Source of the DNA: Devosia sp.
GTDB taxonomy: Bacteria > Pseudomonadota > Alphaproteobacteria > Rhizobiales > Devosiaceae
Length of the DNA stretch: 64,000 nt
Reading direction: 5' to 3'
Assembly: GCA_015234425.1 (NCBI GenBank)
Contig: JADGNE010000050.1
Location: forward strand, 1-64,000
The position numbers and the translations under genes were made by a program. Shown piece after piece: positions 1-8,653 of this stretch (positions are counted from its first letter, which is position 1; the number at the start of each line of letters is the position of its first letter). The notes under the pieces were generated by a model that ran no database searches, was not told where the DNA came from, and saw only the letters and a list, made by a program, of their open reading frames with translations.

Positions 1-789
1 GCCTTTGTCGACGAGATCATCAGCCGGCGCAATGCGAACCGGGGTAAAGGCATAGGGGAGTTGACCGAGCAAGGGGCTCCCGCCTTTGATGCCGCCATCC
101 CTATCCTGTCGCAATTGCTCAAGGCGGAGACGGCAGAGCGTGAAGTTCGATCGACAGCCTACCAGCTCAAGACGGCCCGCTTCCCGGCCTATCGCGACCT
201 CAATGGCTTCGACTTCTCCAGCAGCGAGATCAACGAGGCGCTGGTGCGCCAGCTTCATCGCTGCGACTTCCTGGAGGAAGCCAACAATATCGTGCTGGTT
301 GGCGGTCCCGGCACCGGCAAGACCCACATTGCCACCGCCATTGGTGTGCAGGCCATCGAACACCATCAAAAGCGTGTCCGCTTCTTCTCAACCGTCGAGC
401 TGGTCAACGCGCTCGAGCAGGAGAAAATGCAGGGCCGAGCCGGTCAGATTGCCGGGCGCCTCGCTTATGCGGATCTCGTCATTCTCGATGAGCTGGGATA
501 CCTGCCGTTCAGCGCTTCGGGCGGCGCCTTGCTCTTCCACCTGCTCAGCAGGCTCTACGAGAACACCAGCGTCGTCATCACCACCAATCTCAGCTTCAGC
601 GAATGGGCCAGCGTCTTTGGCGATGCCAAAATGACCACAGCGCTGCTCGACCGGCTCACCCATCACTGCCACATCCTTGAAACTGGAAACGACAGCTTCC
701 GCTTCAAGAACAGCTCGGCACATCCGCCATCAAAACCAAAGGAGAAAACCAGACCCTTGACCACCACACCTGACCCGAAACATATCTAA
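1..789 (+). CDS. istB: IstB-like transposition helper ATPase, fused in frame to an IstA remnant
   Basis: IstB proteins are AAA+ ATPases that help the IstA transposase select and join target DNA. Visible here are Walker [10 protein letters not shown] (codons from about 304), Walker [10 protein letters not shown], the sensor stretch [13 protein letters not shown] and the family C-terminal signature [21 protein letters not shown]. The frame is open to the window edge: codons 1-60 read [19 protein letters not shown], which resembles the segment after the IstA catalytic domain. IstB homology then begins abruptly at [13 protein letters not shown], without the usual first 20 or so residues. A TTG at 61 could serve as a start. 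I infer an internal deletion that fused IstA to IstB. IstB identity is firm; functionality is doubtful. Confidence 0.8.
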   Translation, partial: AFVDEIISRRNANRGKGIGELTEQGAPAFDAAIPILSQLLKAETAEREVRSTAYQLKTARFPAYRDLNGFDFSSSEINEALVRQLHRCDFLEEANNIVLVGGPGTGKTHIATAIGVQAIEHHQKRVRFFSTVELVNALEQEKMQGRAGQIAGRLAYADLVILDELGYLPFSASGGALLFHLLSRLYENTSVVITTNLSFSEWASVFGDAKMTTALLDRLTHHCHILETGNDSFRFKNSSAHPPSKPKEKTRPLTTTPDPKHI

Positions 790-795
790 AAGGCG

Positions 796-838
796 GGTCA
801 CTTCTCAGTGGAAAGCCCAGGTCACTTCTCGGCGGAAA
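796..838 (+). repeat. Paired IS21 terminal repeats
   Basis: Two direct 19-bp copies (796-814, 820-838) differ at two positions and share GGTCACTTCTC followed by GGAAA. They lie just downstream of the IstB stop codon. Such repeated motifs at each end are IstA-binding sites in IS21-family elements. The element tip is six bases beyond the second copy. Confidence 0.75.
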
Positions 839-928
839 TCAACAGACAGACATCTGATCGTTCCCTGATCCCCGCTCACTGAGCCGGCCCACCCCAACCG
901 AAATGCATCAACCCCGGCGGGAGATACC

Positions 929-1940
929 ATGCGCATTCCACAGGCCATTCTGGCGCTAGCTCTCCTCATTCCGGGTGCCCGGCATTGGCAGTGCCGGTGG
1001 CTTCAAGGGTAGTTTCGACAGTGACGAAGCCTTCTTTATCTTCAGCAGCTTCCATACGCCCGTCACCGTCTATCGTTACGCGGTCACCGCCAACAGCTAT
1101 CAGGTCTGGGCAGAGCCAAGCCTGGATACAAACCTCGACGATGTCGTGGTCGAGCAGAGATTCTACGCGTCAAAAGACGGCACCTCCGTGCCGATGTTCG
1201 TGGTCAGCAGAAGCAGCATCACCGGGCCAGCGCCGACCATGCTTTATGGTTATGGCGGGTTCGGCATAGCCATCGTTCCCTTCTACAATGCCATGCAGAT
1301 GGCCTGGGTCGAGCAGGGCGGCGTGCTGGCCATCGCCAATATTCGGGGCGGTGGCGAATATGGTCGCGCCTGGCATCAGGCCGCACAGTTCGGAAAGCGG
1401 CAGAACGCCTATGACGACTTCATCGCCGCCGCCCAATTCCTTCTCGACGAGCGCATCAGCTCAGAGGACGGCCTCGTCATCCAGGGCGAGTCCAATGGCG
1501 GCTTGCTTGTCGGCGTCGTGACAAACCAGCGACCGGACCTGTTTGCCGCCGCTTTGCCAGGCGTCGGCGTCATGGACATGCTGCGCTTTCATCAGTTCAC
1601 CGGTGGTGCCTTATGGGTCGCCGATTTCGGCAGTCCCGATGTGGAAGAGCATTTCAACAGTCTGCTGGCCTATTCGCCTTACCACAATATCGGTGCCGGA
1701 ACGGACTATCCGGCTATCCTCGTGACCACGGCGGACACGGATGACCGTGTTGTGCCGGGCCACAGCTTCAAATATGTCGCAGCCCTCCAGGCCGCCAGTC
1801 TGGGCGACAAACCGCGTCTGATCCGGATCGAGACCAGGGCCGGCCACGGCGCCGACATACCGCTCGACAAGATCATCGCCTTGTACGCGGATCAACTCGC
1901 CTTCGCCGCGCATTGGGCCGGGCTGACGGTCCAGCCGTGA
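929..1940 (+). pseudogene. Prolyl oligopeptidase (peptidase S9A), internally deleted and frameshifted
   Basis: ATG at 929, with a GGGAGA ribosome site, starts a secretion signal (MRIPQAILALALLIPGA) whose frame stops at 1013-1015. In another frame, from a GTG at 975, the catalytic alpha/beta-hydrolase domain of an S9A prolyl oligopeptidase runs intact to 1940. It shows GIGSAGGF at its start, LYGYGGFG, ANIRGGGEYG, the nucleophile elbow GESNGGLLVG (usually GGSNGG), the acid region DTDDRVVPGHSF and the His region ETRAGHG. Full-length enzymes have about 700 residues; here about 320 remain and most of the beta-propeller is missing. The signal peptide is joined out of frame to the catalytic half near 971-982, so this is a deletion scar. 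The relic is next to the IS21 end, which may have caused the rearrangement. Confidence 0.8.
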
Positions 1941-2294
1941 CGGACATCATCAATGCGGCGCTATCGGCGATGTAGCGCCCTCCCCTCCTCCAGGCCTCCA
2001 AAGCGGAGCGGTTTCACAGCCGTCGTCTGGATGCGTTCTCTGGAAATCAAGCTTGAACTCGATGTCGCCAAGCATGGGCCTAAATGGAGGCCGTCACACG
2101 TCAATTGTTGGATCAACTCGACCATACTGGCCGAGGGGAAGACCAGTAAATTTGGAGACGGTCACGCTTAGCTCTTGCCATGCCAGTGAGCACCAAAGCT
2201 CTGCGTGAGACCTTTCTAGCGTCTTGTTAACCTATGTCGATGCCGCCGGGGCGAGGCCTTGTTATTCAGGTTGACCTGATAGCGAGGGTCGCAA
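1941..2294. other. Intergenic stretch with no recognised gene
   Basis: This 354-bp gap holds a 72-codon open frame (1953-2171) with no recognisable domain and no convincing ribosome site, so I do not call it. A CAGGT-TG-ACCTG inverted repeat at 2267-2278 lies about 17 bp upstream of the treZ start and could be an operator. I see nothing else. Confidence 0.4.
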
Positions 2295-4124
2295 ATGAAT
2301 GAAATGTCACGCCTGTCCACCGGCATCCAGCGCGAACAGGAATCCCAGTTCGGCACGCAAATTCTAGCCATCGGCGTGCGGTTCCGGCTCTGGGCTCCGT
2401 TGTCAAACGCTGTCTCTCTCAAGATATACGACCTCGAACGCGTCATCCCGATGACGGCGATAATGGGAGGTTGGTACGAGGTCGAAGTGGAGGATGCCCG
2501 CGCAGGGATGCGCTACCGCTTTGTGCTCGAGAACGGCGAGGAAGTCCCCGACCCTGCTTCGCGCTTCCAGCCCGAGGATGTCGAAGGACCCAGCGAGATC
2601 GTCGATCCCCGCAGCTATCTCTGGCGGGACGCAGGCTGGCGCGGTCGCCCCTGGGAGGAGATGATCATCTACGAGCTGCATATCGGCACGTTCACCCCGG
2701 AAGGAACGTTCATCGCGGCGATAGAAAAGCTGGATTTGCTGGCTGATCTGGGCGTTACCGCGATCGAGATCATGCCGATCGCCGATTTTCCAGGCCGTTG
2801 GAACTGGGGCTATGACGGCAGCCACCTGTTCTCGCCCGACAGCAGCTACGGGCAGCCCGAAGACCTCAAGGCCCTGATCGATGCCGCCCACGCCAAAGGC
2901 ATCAGCGTCTTGCTTGACGTGGTCTATAATCACTTCGGCCCGAAGGGAAATTATCTGCAGGTCTATGCTCCCCTCATGAACGCGGAGCACGAGACCCCTT
3001 GGGGGCCTGCGGTCAATTTCGACGCTGAAGGGTCGACAACTATCCGCGACTTCATCTGTGCCAATGCACGCTACTGGCTCAATGAATATCGGTTCGACGG
3101 GCTCCGGTTCGACGCTGTCCATGAAATCCGCGATTATGGGCCCCGCCATGTCCTGCAGGATCTCGCGGAACAGATCCGTGCCTCAACGGATGGCCGCTAT
3201 ATCCATCTCGTCGTCGAAAACAGTGACAACCATGCCGGCTGGCTCAAGCGGCGAGAGCACGGCAGGCCGTGGTTCTATAATGCCCAGTGGAGCGACGACA
3301 TCCATCATAGCCTGCATAACGCCGTCACGGGCGAGAGCTTCTGGTATTACGCCGACTTCGACAACCGGCTGGACCTGGTGGGCAGATCGCTCGCTGAAGG
3401 GTTGGCCTGGCAGGGTGAATATCTCGAATATGAGGAACGCCATAAGGGCGAACCGAGCGCCTTCCTCCCCGCAACCGCGTTTGTCTCCTATGCTCAAAAT
3501 CACGACCAGGCGGGCAACAGGCCGTTTGGAGAGCGCATCAACCAGCTGGTGCCGGTCGAACGGGTGCGCATGTGGGCGGCTATCTATCTCCTGTCGCCCC
3601 AGATTCCGATGATGTTCGCCGGCGAGGAATGGGCAACCAACCGGCCGTTCATGTTCTTCTCCGATGTCGGGGCGGATCTGGCTGACATCGTCCGCCAAGG
3701 CCGGGAGAAGGAAATGGAAACATTTCCGCGCAACACCGATCAGGGCAAAGTCCCCGACCCCATGGACGAAGAAACTTTCAATGCATGCAAGTTGGAATGG
3801 TCCGAGCGCGACGGCCCGGAGCACGCCAAGTGCCTGTCGCTTTATCGTCGGCTAATCGCCCTGCGCAAAAAGGAGATCATTCCCCGCCTCTATGGCATGG
3901 AAGGCAATAGTGGCCGGTTCGAACGGCTCGGTGAAAGAGTGATCAAAGTCGCCTGGATCCTTGGCGACAGATCCGAGCTCTCGCTCATCGCAAATCTCTC
4001 GTCCGAGCCCTTTAATGGGGTCAATGTCTGGAGAAGCGGTAATCTGTGGCTTGAAGGCTTTGCGACGGGCGAAACTCTGCATCCCTGGAGCGCGATCTTC
4101 TGCCTGCAGCCCCCTACCGACTGA
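2295..4124 (+). CDS. treZ: Malto-oligosyltrehalose trehalohydrolase (TreZ)
   Basis: TreZ (GH13) releases trehalose from the maltooligosyl trehalose made by TreY, in the cytoplasm. The 609-residue length is normal. An N-terminal early-set domain (about 20-95) is followed by the TIM barrel: YELHIGTF (127-134), IMPIADFPGRWNWGYDG, LLDVVYNHFGP, GLRFDAVHEI with nucleophile Asp273, HLVVENSDN with acid/base Glu309, and AQNHDQAGNR with the third acid Asp404. An MFAGEEW motif is also present. The start is the first ATG of the frame, with a modest GCGAGGG site. treY (6356-8653, opposite strand) makes its substrate; no glgX/treX is in the window. The gene converges on the DUF892 gene and shared its terminator before the IS1182-type insertion. 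Confidence 0.95.
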   Translation: MNEMSRLSTGIQREQESQFGTQILAIGVRFRLWAPLSNAVSLKIYDLERVIPMTAIMGGWYEVEVEDARAGMRYRFVLENGEEVPDPASRFQPEDVEGPSEIVDPRSYLWRDAGWRGRPWEEMIIYELHIGTFTPEGTFIAAIEKLDLLADLGVTAIEIMPIADFPGRWNWGYDGSHLFSPDSSYGQPEDLKALIDAAHAKGISVLLDVVYNHFGPKGNYLQVYAPLMNAEHETPWGPAVNFDAEGSTTIRDFICANARYWLNEYRFDGLRFDAVHEIRDYGPRHVLQDLAEQIRASTDGRYIHLVVENSDNHAGWLKRREHGRPWFYNAQWSDDIHHSLHNAVTGESFWYYADFDNRLDLVGRSLAEGLAWQGEYLEYEERHKGEPSAFLPATAFVSYAQNHDQAGNRPFGERINQLVPVERVRMWAAIYLLSPQIPMMFAGEEWATNRPFMFFSDVGADLADIVRQGREKEMETFPRNTDQGKVPDPMDEETFNACKLEWSERDGPEHAKCLSLYRRLIALRKKEIIPRLYGMEGNSGRFERLGERVIKVAWILGDRSELSLIANLSSEPFNGVNVWRSGNLWLEGFATGETLHPWSAIFCLQPPTD

Positions 4125-4175
4125 CGTCCGTCTGTTCATTCAGCACACCGGAGGTCACTTCCGATGAATAACAAA

Positions 4176-4194
4176 AGGGCGCCAAAGGCGCCCT
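4176..4194 (+). repeat. Left target-site duplication of the IS (terminator hairpin copy)
   Basis: AGGGCGCCAAAGGCGCCCT at 4176-4194 is repeated identically and in the same orientation at 5721-5739. Both copies read AAA in the hairpin loop on the plus strand, so they are direct repeats and not part of the IS inverted repeats. Joining the two outer flanks gives an A-tract, this hairpin and a T-tract: a bidirectional intrinsic terminator between convergent treZ and the DUF892 gene. Confidence 0.8.
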
Positions 4195-4206
4195 CAGACC
4201 ACTGAC

Positions 4207-4234
4207 AAACCCCGTCATTTTTGGGCGGGGTTTT
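4207..4234. terminator. Hairpin at the left IS end, inward-facing and 3' of the transposase
   Basis: An AAACCCC arm and a GGGGTTT arm, separated by a short loop, are followed by TTTTGTTTT on the plus strand. Read on the minus strand it lies downstream of the transposase stop. It can therefore end transposase transcription and also stop read-through from treZ into the element. Confidence 0.55.
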
Positions 4235-4296
4235 GTTTTGTGCTGGGTTTGCCGGCTTAAGCGCCTGGTAGATTTGGCGCGCACAAGGCTCCCGCC

Positions 4297-5682
4297 TCAT
4301 GCGAGGCTTGGTTTGGGGGCTTTGGTTAGCGCGAGGGCGATTTTCTTGATGTTTTGGGCGGCGGCGGCCAGGAGGCACTGGTAGGCGACGCGTGTCAGAC
4401 TTCGGAACCTTGCATAGCGGTGTCCGTGAAGCTGTTTGGCGTCGGCAAAGGAGCGCTCGACCGTCTCCTTGCGGCGCTTGTAGATCGCCTTGCCCCAAGG
4501 CGTCAGCCGATGCCGATCGGTGCGCTCGCGTGCGTCGGCCCAGACATGGCGGGTGATCGTACGGGTTGCGGCAGCGTTGGAGGTGCAGGAAGCAAGCAAT
4601 GGGCAATCGCAGCAGATCTTTGGATCCGAACGATAGTGGCGATAGCCGTTGCGATCTGTGGTGGCATAGGCAAGCAACTGGCCCTGCGGGCAGACATAGC
4701 CGTCTTGCGCGCTGTCATAGGCAAACTTTGATTTGCGCATCATGCCAGGGCGCGGCGGTGTGGGGTTGCGATAACCGGTGACACCCAGAATTCCGCGCGC
4801 CTCCAGCCCGTTGGCGATGCCCGACGTGGCATAGCCGGCATCAAGCCCGACGGCCTGAACGTCGAAGTCGAAACGCTGGCGCTGCCGATCCAGCCGGTCG
4901 AGATAGACGATCGAGTCATGCACATTGGCGGGCGTCACATGCGTGTCGGTGATGATCGCATGGCGACCATCGACGGTACGATGATCGAGATAGAAGAACC
5001 CCTTCGGCTTGCCCTCGCGCACCATGTAGCCGGCGTCCGGGTCGGTGCGCGAGACCTTGGTTTCCCTGACCTGCGGTTCACGCTCCTTGTCCTTCAAGGG
5101 CTTTTGGCCATGCAGCGCCCGCTCTGCCTCGATCGCCCGGTCGAGATCGGCCCAATAGTCCGAGCGCGACTTTTCGATCATCTGCAGATCATATTTGCCC
5201 TTGTTGGCATTGGCCTTCAGATGGGTCGAATCCGTATAAAGCACCGAACCATCCACCAGTCCGTGGCGGATCGCCTGCTCGACGATGTGATCAAAGATGT
5301 CCTGCGCCACATCCGTGTCGTTGAAGCGTCGGCGCCGGTTCTGCGACAGGGTCGAGGCGTCAAACACCCGATCCGTCAGCTTCATGCGCAAGAACCAGCG
5401 ATAGGCGACATTGACCTCGATCTCGCGCACCAGCTGGCGCTCGGAGCGCACGCCAAACAGGTAGCCGATGAAGAGCGCCTTGAACATCAAGGTCGGATCA
5501 AGCGCGGGCCGGCCATTGTCGGCGCAATAGAGCCCCGCGACGCGATCATGAATAAACGAAAAGTCGATCACCGCGTCGATCTTGCGCAGCAAATGATCCT
5601 TCGGCACCAGACCATCGAGCGTCACCATCTCGAGGGCAGTCTGTTCAGGGCTGGGTTTCTTCAACATGCCCCAGTGAATCAA
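4297..5682 (-). CDS. IS1182-family DDE transposase
   Basis: This DDE transposase cuts and pastes its own insertion sequence. The N-terminal part (about 1-130) has the DUF772-type region (PALDPTLMFKALFIGYLFGVRSERQLVREI). The catalytic core shows the first Asp in LYTDSTHLKANANK, the second in AVGLDAGYATSG and the Glu in KRRKETVERSFADAK. A Cys-rich insertion (ICCDCPLLASC) precedes the last motif, as in the IS1182/DDE_Tnp_1_6 group. The frame is complete at 461 residues with no frameshift. The GTG start at the 5682 end is about 20 bases inside the right inverted repeat; an internal ATG (MLKKPSPEQ) is a possible alternative. It reads against treZ, and its own terminator hairpins insulate it. Confidence 0.9.
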   Translation of the reverse strand: MIHWGMLKKPSPEQTALEMVTLDGLVPKDHLLRKIDAVIDFSFIHDRVAGLYCADNGRPALDPTLMFKALFIGYLFGVRSERQLVREIEVNVAYRWFLRMKLTDRVFDASTLSQNRRRRFNDTDVAQDIFDHIVEQAIRHGLVDGSVLYTDSTHLKANANKGKYDLQMIEKSRSDYWADLDRAIEAERALHGQKPLKDKEREPQVRETKVSRTDPDAGYMVREGKPKGFFYLDHRTVDGRHAIITDTHVTPANVHDSIVYLDRLDRQRQRFDFDVQAVGLDAGYATSGIANGLEARGILGVTGYRNPTPPRPGMMRKSKFAYDSAQDGYVCPQGQLLAYATTDRNGYRHYRSDPKICCDCPLLASCTSNAAATRTITRHVWADARERTDRHRLTPWGKAIYKRRKETVERSFADAKQLHGHRYARFRSLTRVAYQCLLAAAAQNIKKIALALTKAPKPSLA

Positions 5683-5708
5683 AAACCCCCGGCCAAAGCC
5701 AGGGGTTT
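5682..5708 (-). terminator. Hairpin at the right IS end, protecting the transposase from read-through
   Basis: Read on the minus strand, AAACCCCTGGC pairs with GCCGGGGGTTT, followed by TTGATTC, just upstream of the transposase start. In this orientation it would stop transcripts coming from the DUF892 and treY side before they enter the transposase gene. Such protection is common in insertion sequences. Confidence 0.5.
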
Positions 5709-5720
5709 GTCAGCAGTCTG

Positions 5721-5739
5721 AGGGCGCCAAAGGCGCCCT
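5721..5739 (+). repeat. Right target-site duplication of the IS (terminator hairpin copy)
   Basis: This is the identical direct copy of the 19-bp hairpin at 4176-4194, here followed by a T-tract (TTTCGC). Together with the A-tract left of the other copy, it reconstructs the undisturbed terminator that lay downstream of both treZ and the DUF892 gene. Confidence 0.8.
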
Positions 5740-5746
5740 TTTCGCT

Positions 5747-6256
5747 CTATTTCTTGGCTGTCTCGCCCGCCTCCTTGAGGGACGCAAACTTCAGGGTCAC
5801 CATTTCAATATTGTCGTAGAGCCATTCGGCCATGGCCATTTCTTCATGGAGAATGGCTTCCAATTCCGACATGGCGGCTCCGTTGCCGCTCGCTTCAGCC
5901 AGCGTGATCAATGATTTGTATGCGGCGATCTCGAAGTTCTCAAAGGCGAAATTGGCCATGGAATTCTTGAGGATTTCATCGGGTGCCACGGTGTGGCCGA
6001 CACTTGCCATCGTACCGGCCAGCGATAGAGCCAAATCCTTGAGGGTCGACTTGTCTTCGCCGAGCGTATCGAGCACCCGCTCAAGACGTCCGATCTGACC
6101 TTCTGTCTCGGCGATATGATCTCGGATCTTCGCCTCGATTTCGGGATAATTTTCTATCCGCTCCGCCTGCGGCTTGAGAATGGAAAGGGCCTGGTTCTCC
6201 ATCGCGTGAGCATTCTTGAGGCCGGTGATGAAGAGATCTTGGGCTGTTACGGTCAT
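5747..6256 (-). CDS. DUF892 (YciE/YciF-like) ferritin-like protein
   Basis: YciE-like proteins are four-helix ferritin-like proteins linked to general stress. Their biochemical role is not settled. The 169-residue product has the family pattern: DLFITGLKNAHAMENQAL at the start, LRDH-like HIAETEGQIGRLERVLDTLG, then FENFEIAAYKSLITLAE and LHEEMAMAEWL, which supply the Glu/His residues of a di-iron-type bundle. I chose ATG 6256 because AGGAG lies seven bases upstream; a longer frame to 6325 has no support. It sits 99 bp downstream of treY on the same strand and may be co-transcribed. Its terminator is now split from it by the IS insertion point. Confidence 0.88.
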   Translation of the reverse strand: MTVTAQDLFITGLKNAHAMENQALSILKPQAERIENYPEIEAKIRDHIAETEGQIGRLERVLDTLGEDKSTLKDLALSLAGTMASVGHTVAPDEILKNSMANFAFENFEIAAYKSLITLAEASGNGAAMSELEAILHEEMAMAEWLYDNIEMVTLKFASLKEAGETAKK

Positions 6257-6355
6257 GGGAGAACTCCTGTTGAGATGACCGCAACGACGTGACCCGCACT
6301 GGGTTGCCAGACTTGCCCCAAGCAAGGAAATACCCCGCCAAGCGTCCAGGGAGGG

Positions 6356-8653
6356 TCAAACCCAGGCAATGTTGAGGGCCAATTTCCCGGTTCCCCTCCA
6401 TATCGAAGCGCCGGTGGCAGCGCTGCCAATGGTCACCGTAAGGTTACGCTCACCCCAAACCCGGCGGAGGATTGTGCCGCTCTCCTGGTGAACTTCTGCA
6501 GTGGCATTTTGAAAGAACAATGCCTCCTCCTGGCGCAAGGCCAGCAGAACACGCGTGAGCCTCAGCTTCTCGGCCCCAAAGCCGTCAGCCTCTTCGATAG
6601 CTGCCAGCGCAGCCCGGTCAAAAGGCAGACGATTGTCCGGGTCCGTGAGCGCAAAAAAGGGGCCTTCAGCACCTCTATAGATGTCGGGAAACCCGGGCAT
6701 CAAACACTTGAGCGCAAGCTGGGCAAGGGAGAGTGCCTCTCCCGTTTCGACCAGTTGCTGTAGCGCTGCTGGCTCGGTCTCTTTCCACTGGTCGCATAGC
6801 CTGTCGGAAAAACCGTCGGCCGCAGCTTCGGCCTCTGGATCGGGCCTCGTCCAGAAGCTTTCGAGCTTTGCCTCACGCATTGCCTTCTGATTGTGCTGGC
6901 GAAGCCGCTGCTTGATTGTTTCCACCTCGGTTCCCCATAGGGCCAAGGCAGACTGGACGATATACCACCGCCACCGGTGGGACAGCATCTCGGGCGCCAG
7001 CGGATCTGCTGCCTCGACCAGCGACCAGAACGCCTCCGGAGCATGACTGATGGCGATAAGCCGCGCCCGACTGTCTTCGGATCGTTTCGTGTCGTGCGAC
7101 GACGTCAGGGACATCTCGCTCGCCCGACGGCTCGCCAGAAATGAACTGGCATCCTCATCGATTATGGTCGGGTTTTCGGGTTCCGCACCGACCTCGTTTT
7201 CGGCCAGATAGCGTGTCCATCGAAAGCCGGCCGTATCTTCCTGTGCCTTTGCCAATAGGGCTCCCGACACCTGCTGGAAGCGCCTCGCAAAGGTCCGGTC
7301 TGCCTCGCCGGCTGGCTCGATGAGATGCTGGACGAGGCGTTCAACTATACGGGTGGAGCGAATTCGGGCACTGGCGAGAGCGACGATCCGGTCCAGTATG
7401 TCGCGTGCATCAGCGGTGGCCGGCGAGCCATCGAGATATGTGCGGTAGCGCGGCATGCCCAACAGTAACTGGGTCACCGCCTCGCGCAGCCCCTCTGGGC
7501 CAGGCTCGACATTTGGATCATTCGTCAGACAAGCACGCGCCATCATCGACAGTTGGTGCAGTTCCGCCGCCAGTTCATTGGATAGGATATCGAGTTTGGC
7601 AGCTTCCAGCGACGCCGGAAAATCCGCGCTGATCCCTGTATAGCCGCGCCAATGCAAATCGATTGCCTCGAGGCCGGCCCCGTCTGTCAGCAGTTGCGTG
7701 ATCAAGCCTGCAGCTTCATATCCCGTAGTGCCAACGGTCTTCCACTGCGGGTCGAGCCTTTCGGCTCCCGTAAGGATTTTCTCCACCCAGACGGGTGTCC
7801 CGGGCAGGACGCTGGCCAATTGGTCGAGATAGGCTTTGGGGTCTGCCAGTCCGTCGACGTGATCGATACGCAGACCGTCCACGAGGCCGGCTTCGACCAG
7901 TTCCACCACCCCCTTATGGGTCGCCTCGAAAACCTCCGGAACTTCAATGCGCATCCCGATTAGGGAGGTGATATTGAAAAATCGCCGATGCGTAATCCCG
8001 TCTCGCTCAAGTTCCCAATGGCGGAGGCGCCAATGCTGCATCTCATGCAGAGCGGCAAGGCCGTTGACGTCTCCAGAATATTTCTCATGACCCGCAGCCA
8101 ATGGGATTTCAGTTGGTCCAAAACACCATTTGCCGTCCCGCACGCAAAAGTCGCCACGCGACAGCATGACCTCGAACGGCTCGGGAAGAAACGGCAGAAC
8201 AAGCGGGCCTGCGGTCCAGTCAATATCGAAATAGGCGGCAAACGGACTGTCTGGTCCACGCCGCAGGACATCCTGCAGCCAGGGATTTTCCGGGGTGAAT
8301 GCGGTGTGGTTGGGGACAATGTCGAGAATAACGCCCAGCCCCACTTCGTGCGCAGCGCGGGCCAGTTTCTCAAAACCCTCGCTTCCGCCGAGCGCGGGTT
8401 CAATCACAGTCGGGTCGATTATGTCGTAGCCGTGGGTAGAGCCTTCTGCCGCGGCGAAGATCGGGGACAGATAAAGGTGGGAGATGCCGAGGTCGACGAG
8501 ATAGCCAAGCTGCTGTTCGACACTGGAAAACGTAACACCCTCCCGCATCTGGATGCGGTAGGTGGCCGACGGAATATTCTGAACCAATTGAAAACCCGCA
8601 TATTGTGCCCGCCGGGATAGGCGGGAGCTTGGGAGCCCAATGGTTCCACGCAT
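6356..8653 (-). CDS. treY: Malto-oligosyltrehalose synthase (TreY)
   Basis: TreY (GH13) converts the reducing-end alpha-1,4 bond of a maltodextrin to a trehalose linkage; TreZ then releases trehalose. Motifs in order are IPSATYRIQMREGVTF, HLYLSPIFAAAEGSTHGYD, LDIVPNHTAFTPENPWL, the nucleophile region DGLRIDHVDGLADP, the acid/base VWVEKIL, SSHDTKRSEDSRAR and, near the end, CLMPGFPDIYRGAEG. At 765 residues it is slightly short for the family. About 26 residues precede the conserved IPSATYRIQ start, so the true start may be downstream of 8653 (for example a TTG before VQNIPSATYR); no site has a clear ribosome signal. It is convergent with treZ across the IS. Confidence 0.93.
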   Translation of the reverse strand: MRGTIGLPSSRLSRRAQYAGFQLVQNIPSATYRIQMREGVTFSSVEQQLGYLVDLGISHLYLSPIFAAAEGSTHGYDIIDPTVIEPALGGSEGFEKLARAAHEVGLGVILDIVPNHTAFTPENPWLQDVLRRGPDSPFAAYFDIDWTAGPLVLPFLPEPFEVMLSRGDFCVRDGKWCFGPTEIPLAAGHEKYSGDVNGLAALHEMQHWRLRHWELERDGITHRRFFNITSLIGMRIEVPEVFEATHKGVVELVEAGLVDGLRIDHVDGLADPKAYLDQLASVLPGTPVWVEKILTGAERLDPQWKTVGTTGYEAAGLITQLLTDGAGLEAIDLHWRGYTGISADFPASLEAAKLDILSNELAAELHQLSMMARACLTNDPNVEPGPEGLREAVTQLLLGMPRYRTYLDGSPATADARDILDRIVALASARIRSTRIVERLVQHLIEPAGEADRTFARRFQQVSGALLAKAQEDTAGFRWTRYLAENEVGAEPENPTIIDEDASSFLASRRASEMSLTSSHDTKRSEDSRARLIAISHAPEAFWSLVEAADPLAPEMLSHRWRWYIVQSALALWGTEVETIKQRLRQHNQKAMREAKLESFWTRPDPEAEAAADGFSDRLCDQWKETEPAALQQLVETGEALSLAQLALKCLMPGFPDIYRGAEGPFFALTDPDNRLPFDRAALAAIEEADGFGAEKLRLTRVLLALRQEEALFFQNATAEVHQESGTILRRVWGERNLTVTIGSAATGASIWRGTGKLALNIAWV

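Larger units (their letters stand above)
1..844 (+). mobile_element. Right-hand remnant of an IS21-family insertion sequence
   Basis: The window opens inside an IS21-type element. It contains an IstB-type helper ATPase gene followed by the element's right end. Two direct copies of GGTCACTTCTCxGxGGAAA (796-814 and 820-838) are the multiple terminal repeats typical of IS21 ends, and the tip ends in AACA at 844 (TGTT read inward). IstA lies mostly outside the window or is deleted, because only an IstA-like stretch is visible fused to IstB at the left edge. The element is probably immobile; its left end is not in view. Confidence 0.8.
4195..5720 (-). mobile_element. IS1182-family insertion sequence, complete, about 1526 bp
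   Basis: The element carries one 461-codon transposase. Its ends are 19-bp inverted repeats: CAGACCACTGACAAACCCC at 4195-4213 and, read from the other side, CAGACTGCTGACAAACCCC at 5702-5720 (two mismatches). Nineteen-base direct repeats of the host terminator hairpin flank it on both sides. Each end also has its own GC hairpin with a T-run (4207-4234 and 5682-5708) that would block transcription entering from outside. The intact frame and perfect target duplication suggest a recent insertion. Family assignment is from the transposase sequence only. Confidence 0.85.

Noticed and set aside
1953-2171. A 72-codon frame between the S9 relic and treZ
   Set aside because: No domain, no ribosome site and no operon context. 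It was left as intergenic.
4173-5742. Treating the outer hairpins as part of 41-bp IS inverted repeats
   Set aside because: The AAA loop has the same orientation in both copies, which fits a direct target duplication. Inverted ends would show AAA on one side and TTT on the other.
4297-6256. A toxin-antitoxin or defence island around the IS
   Set aside because: Only the transposase and a DUF892 protein are present. No nuclease, methylase or toxin-like gene is visible.
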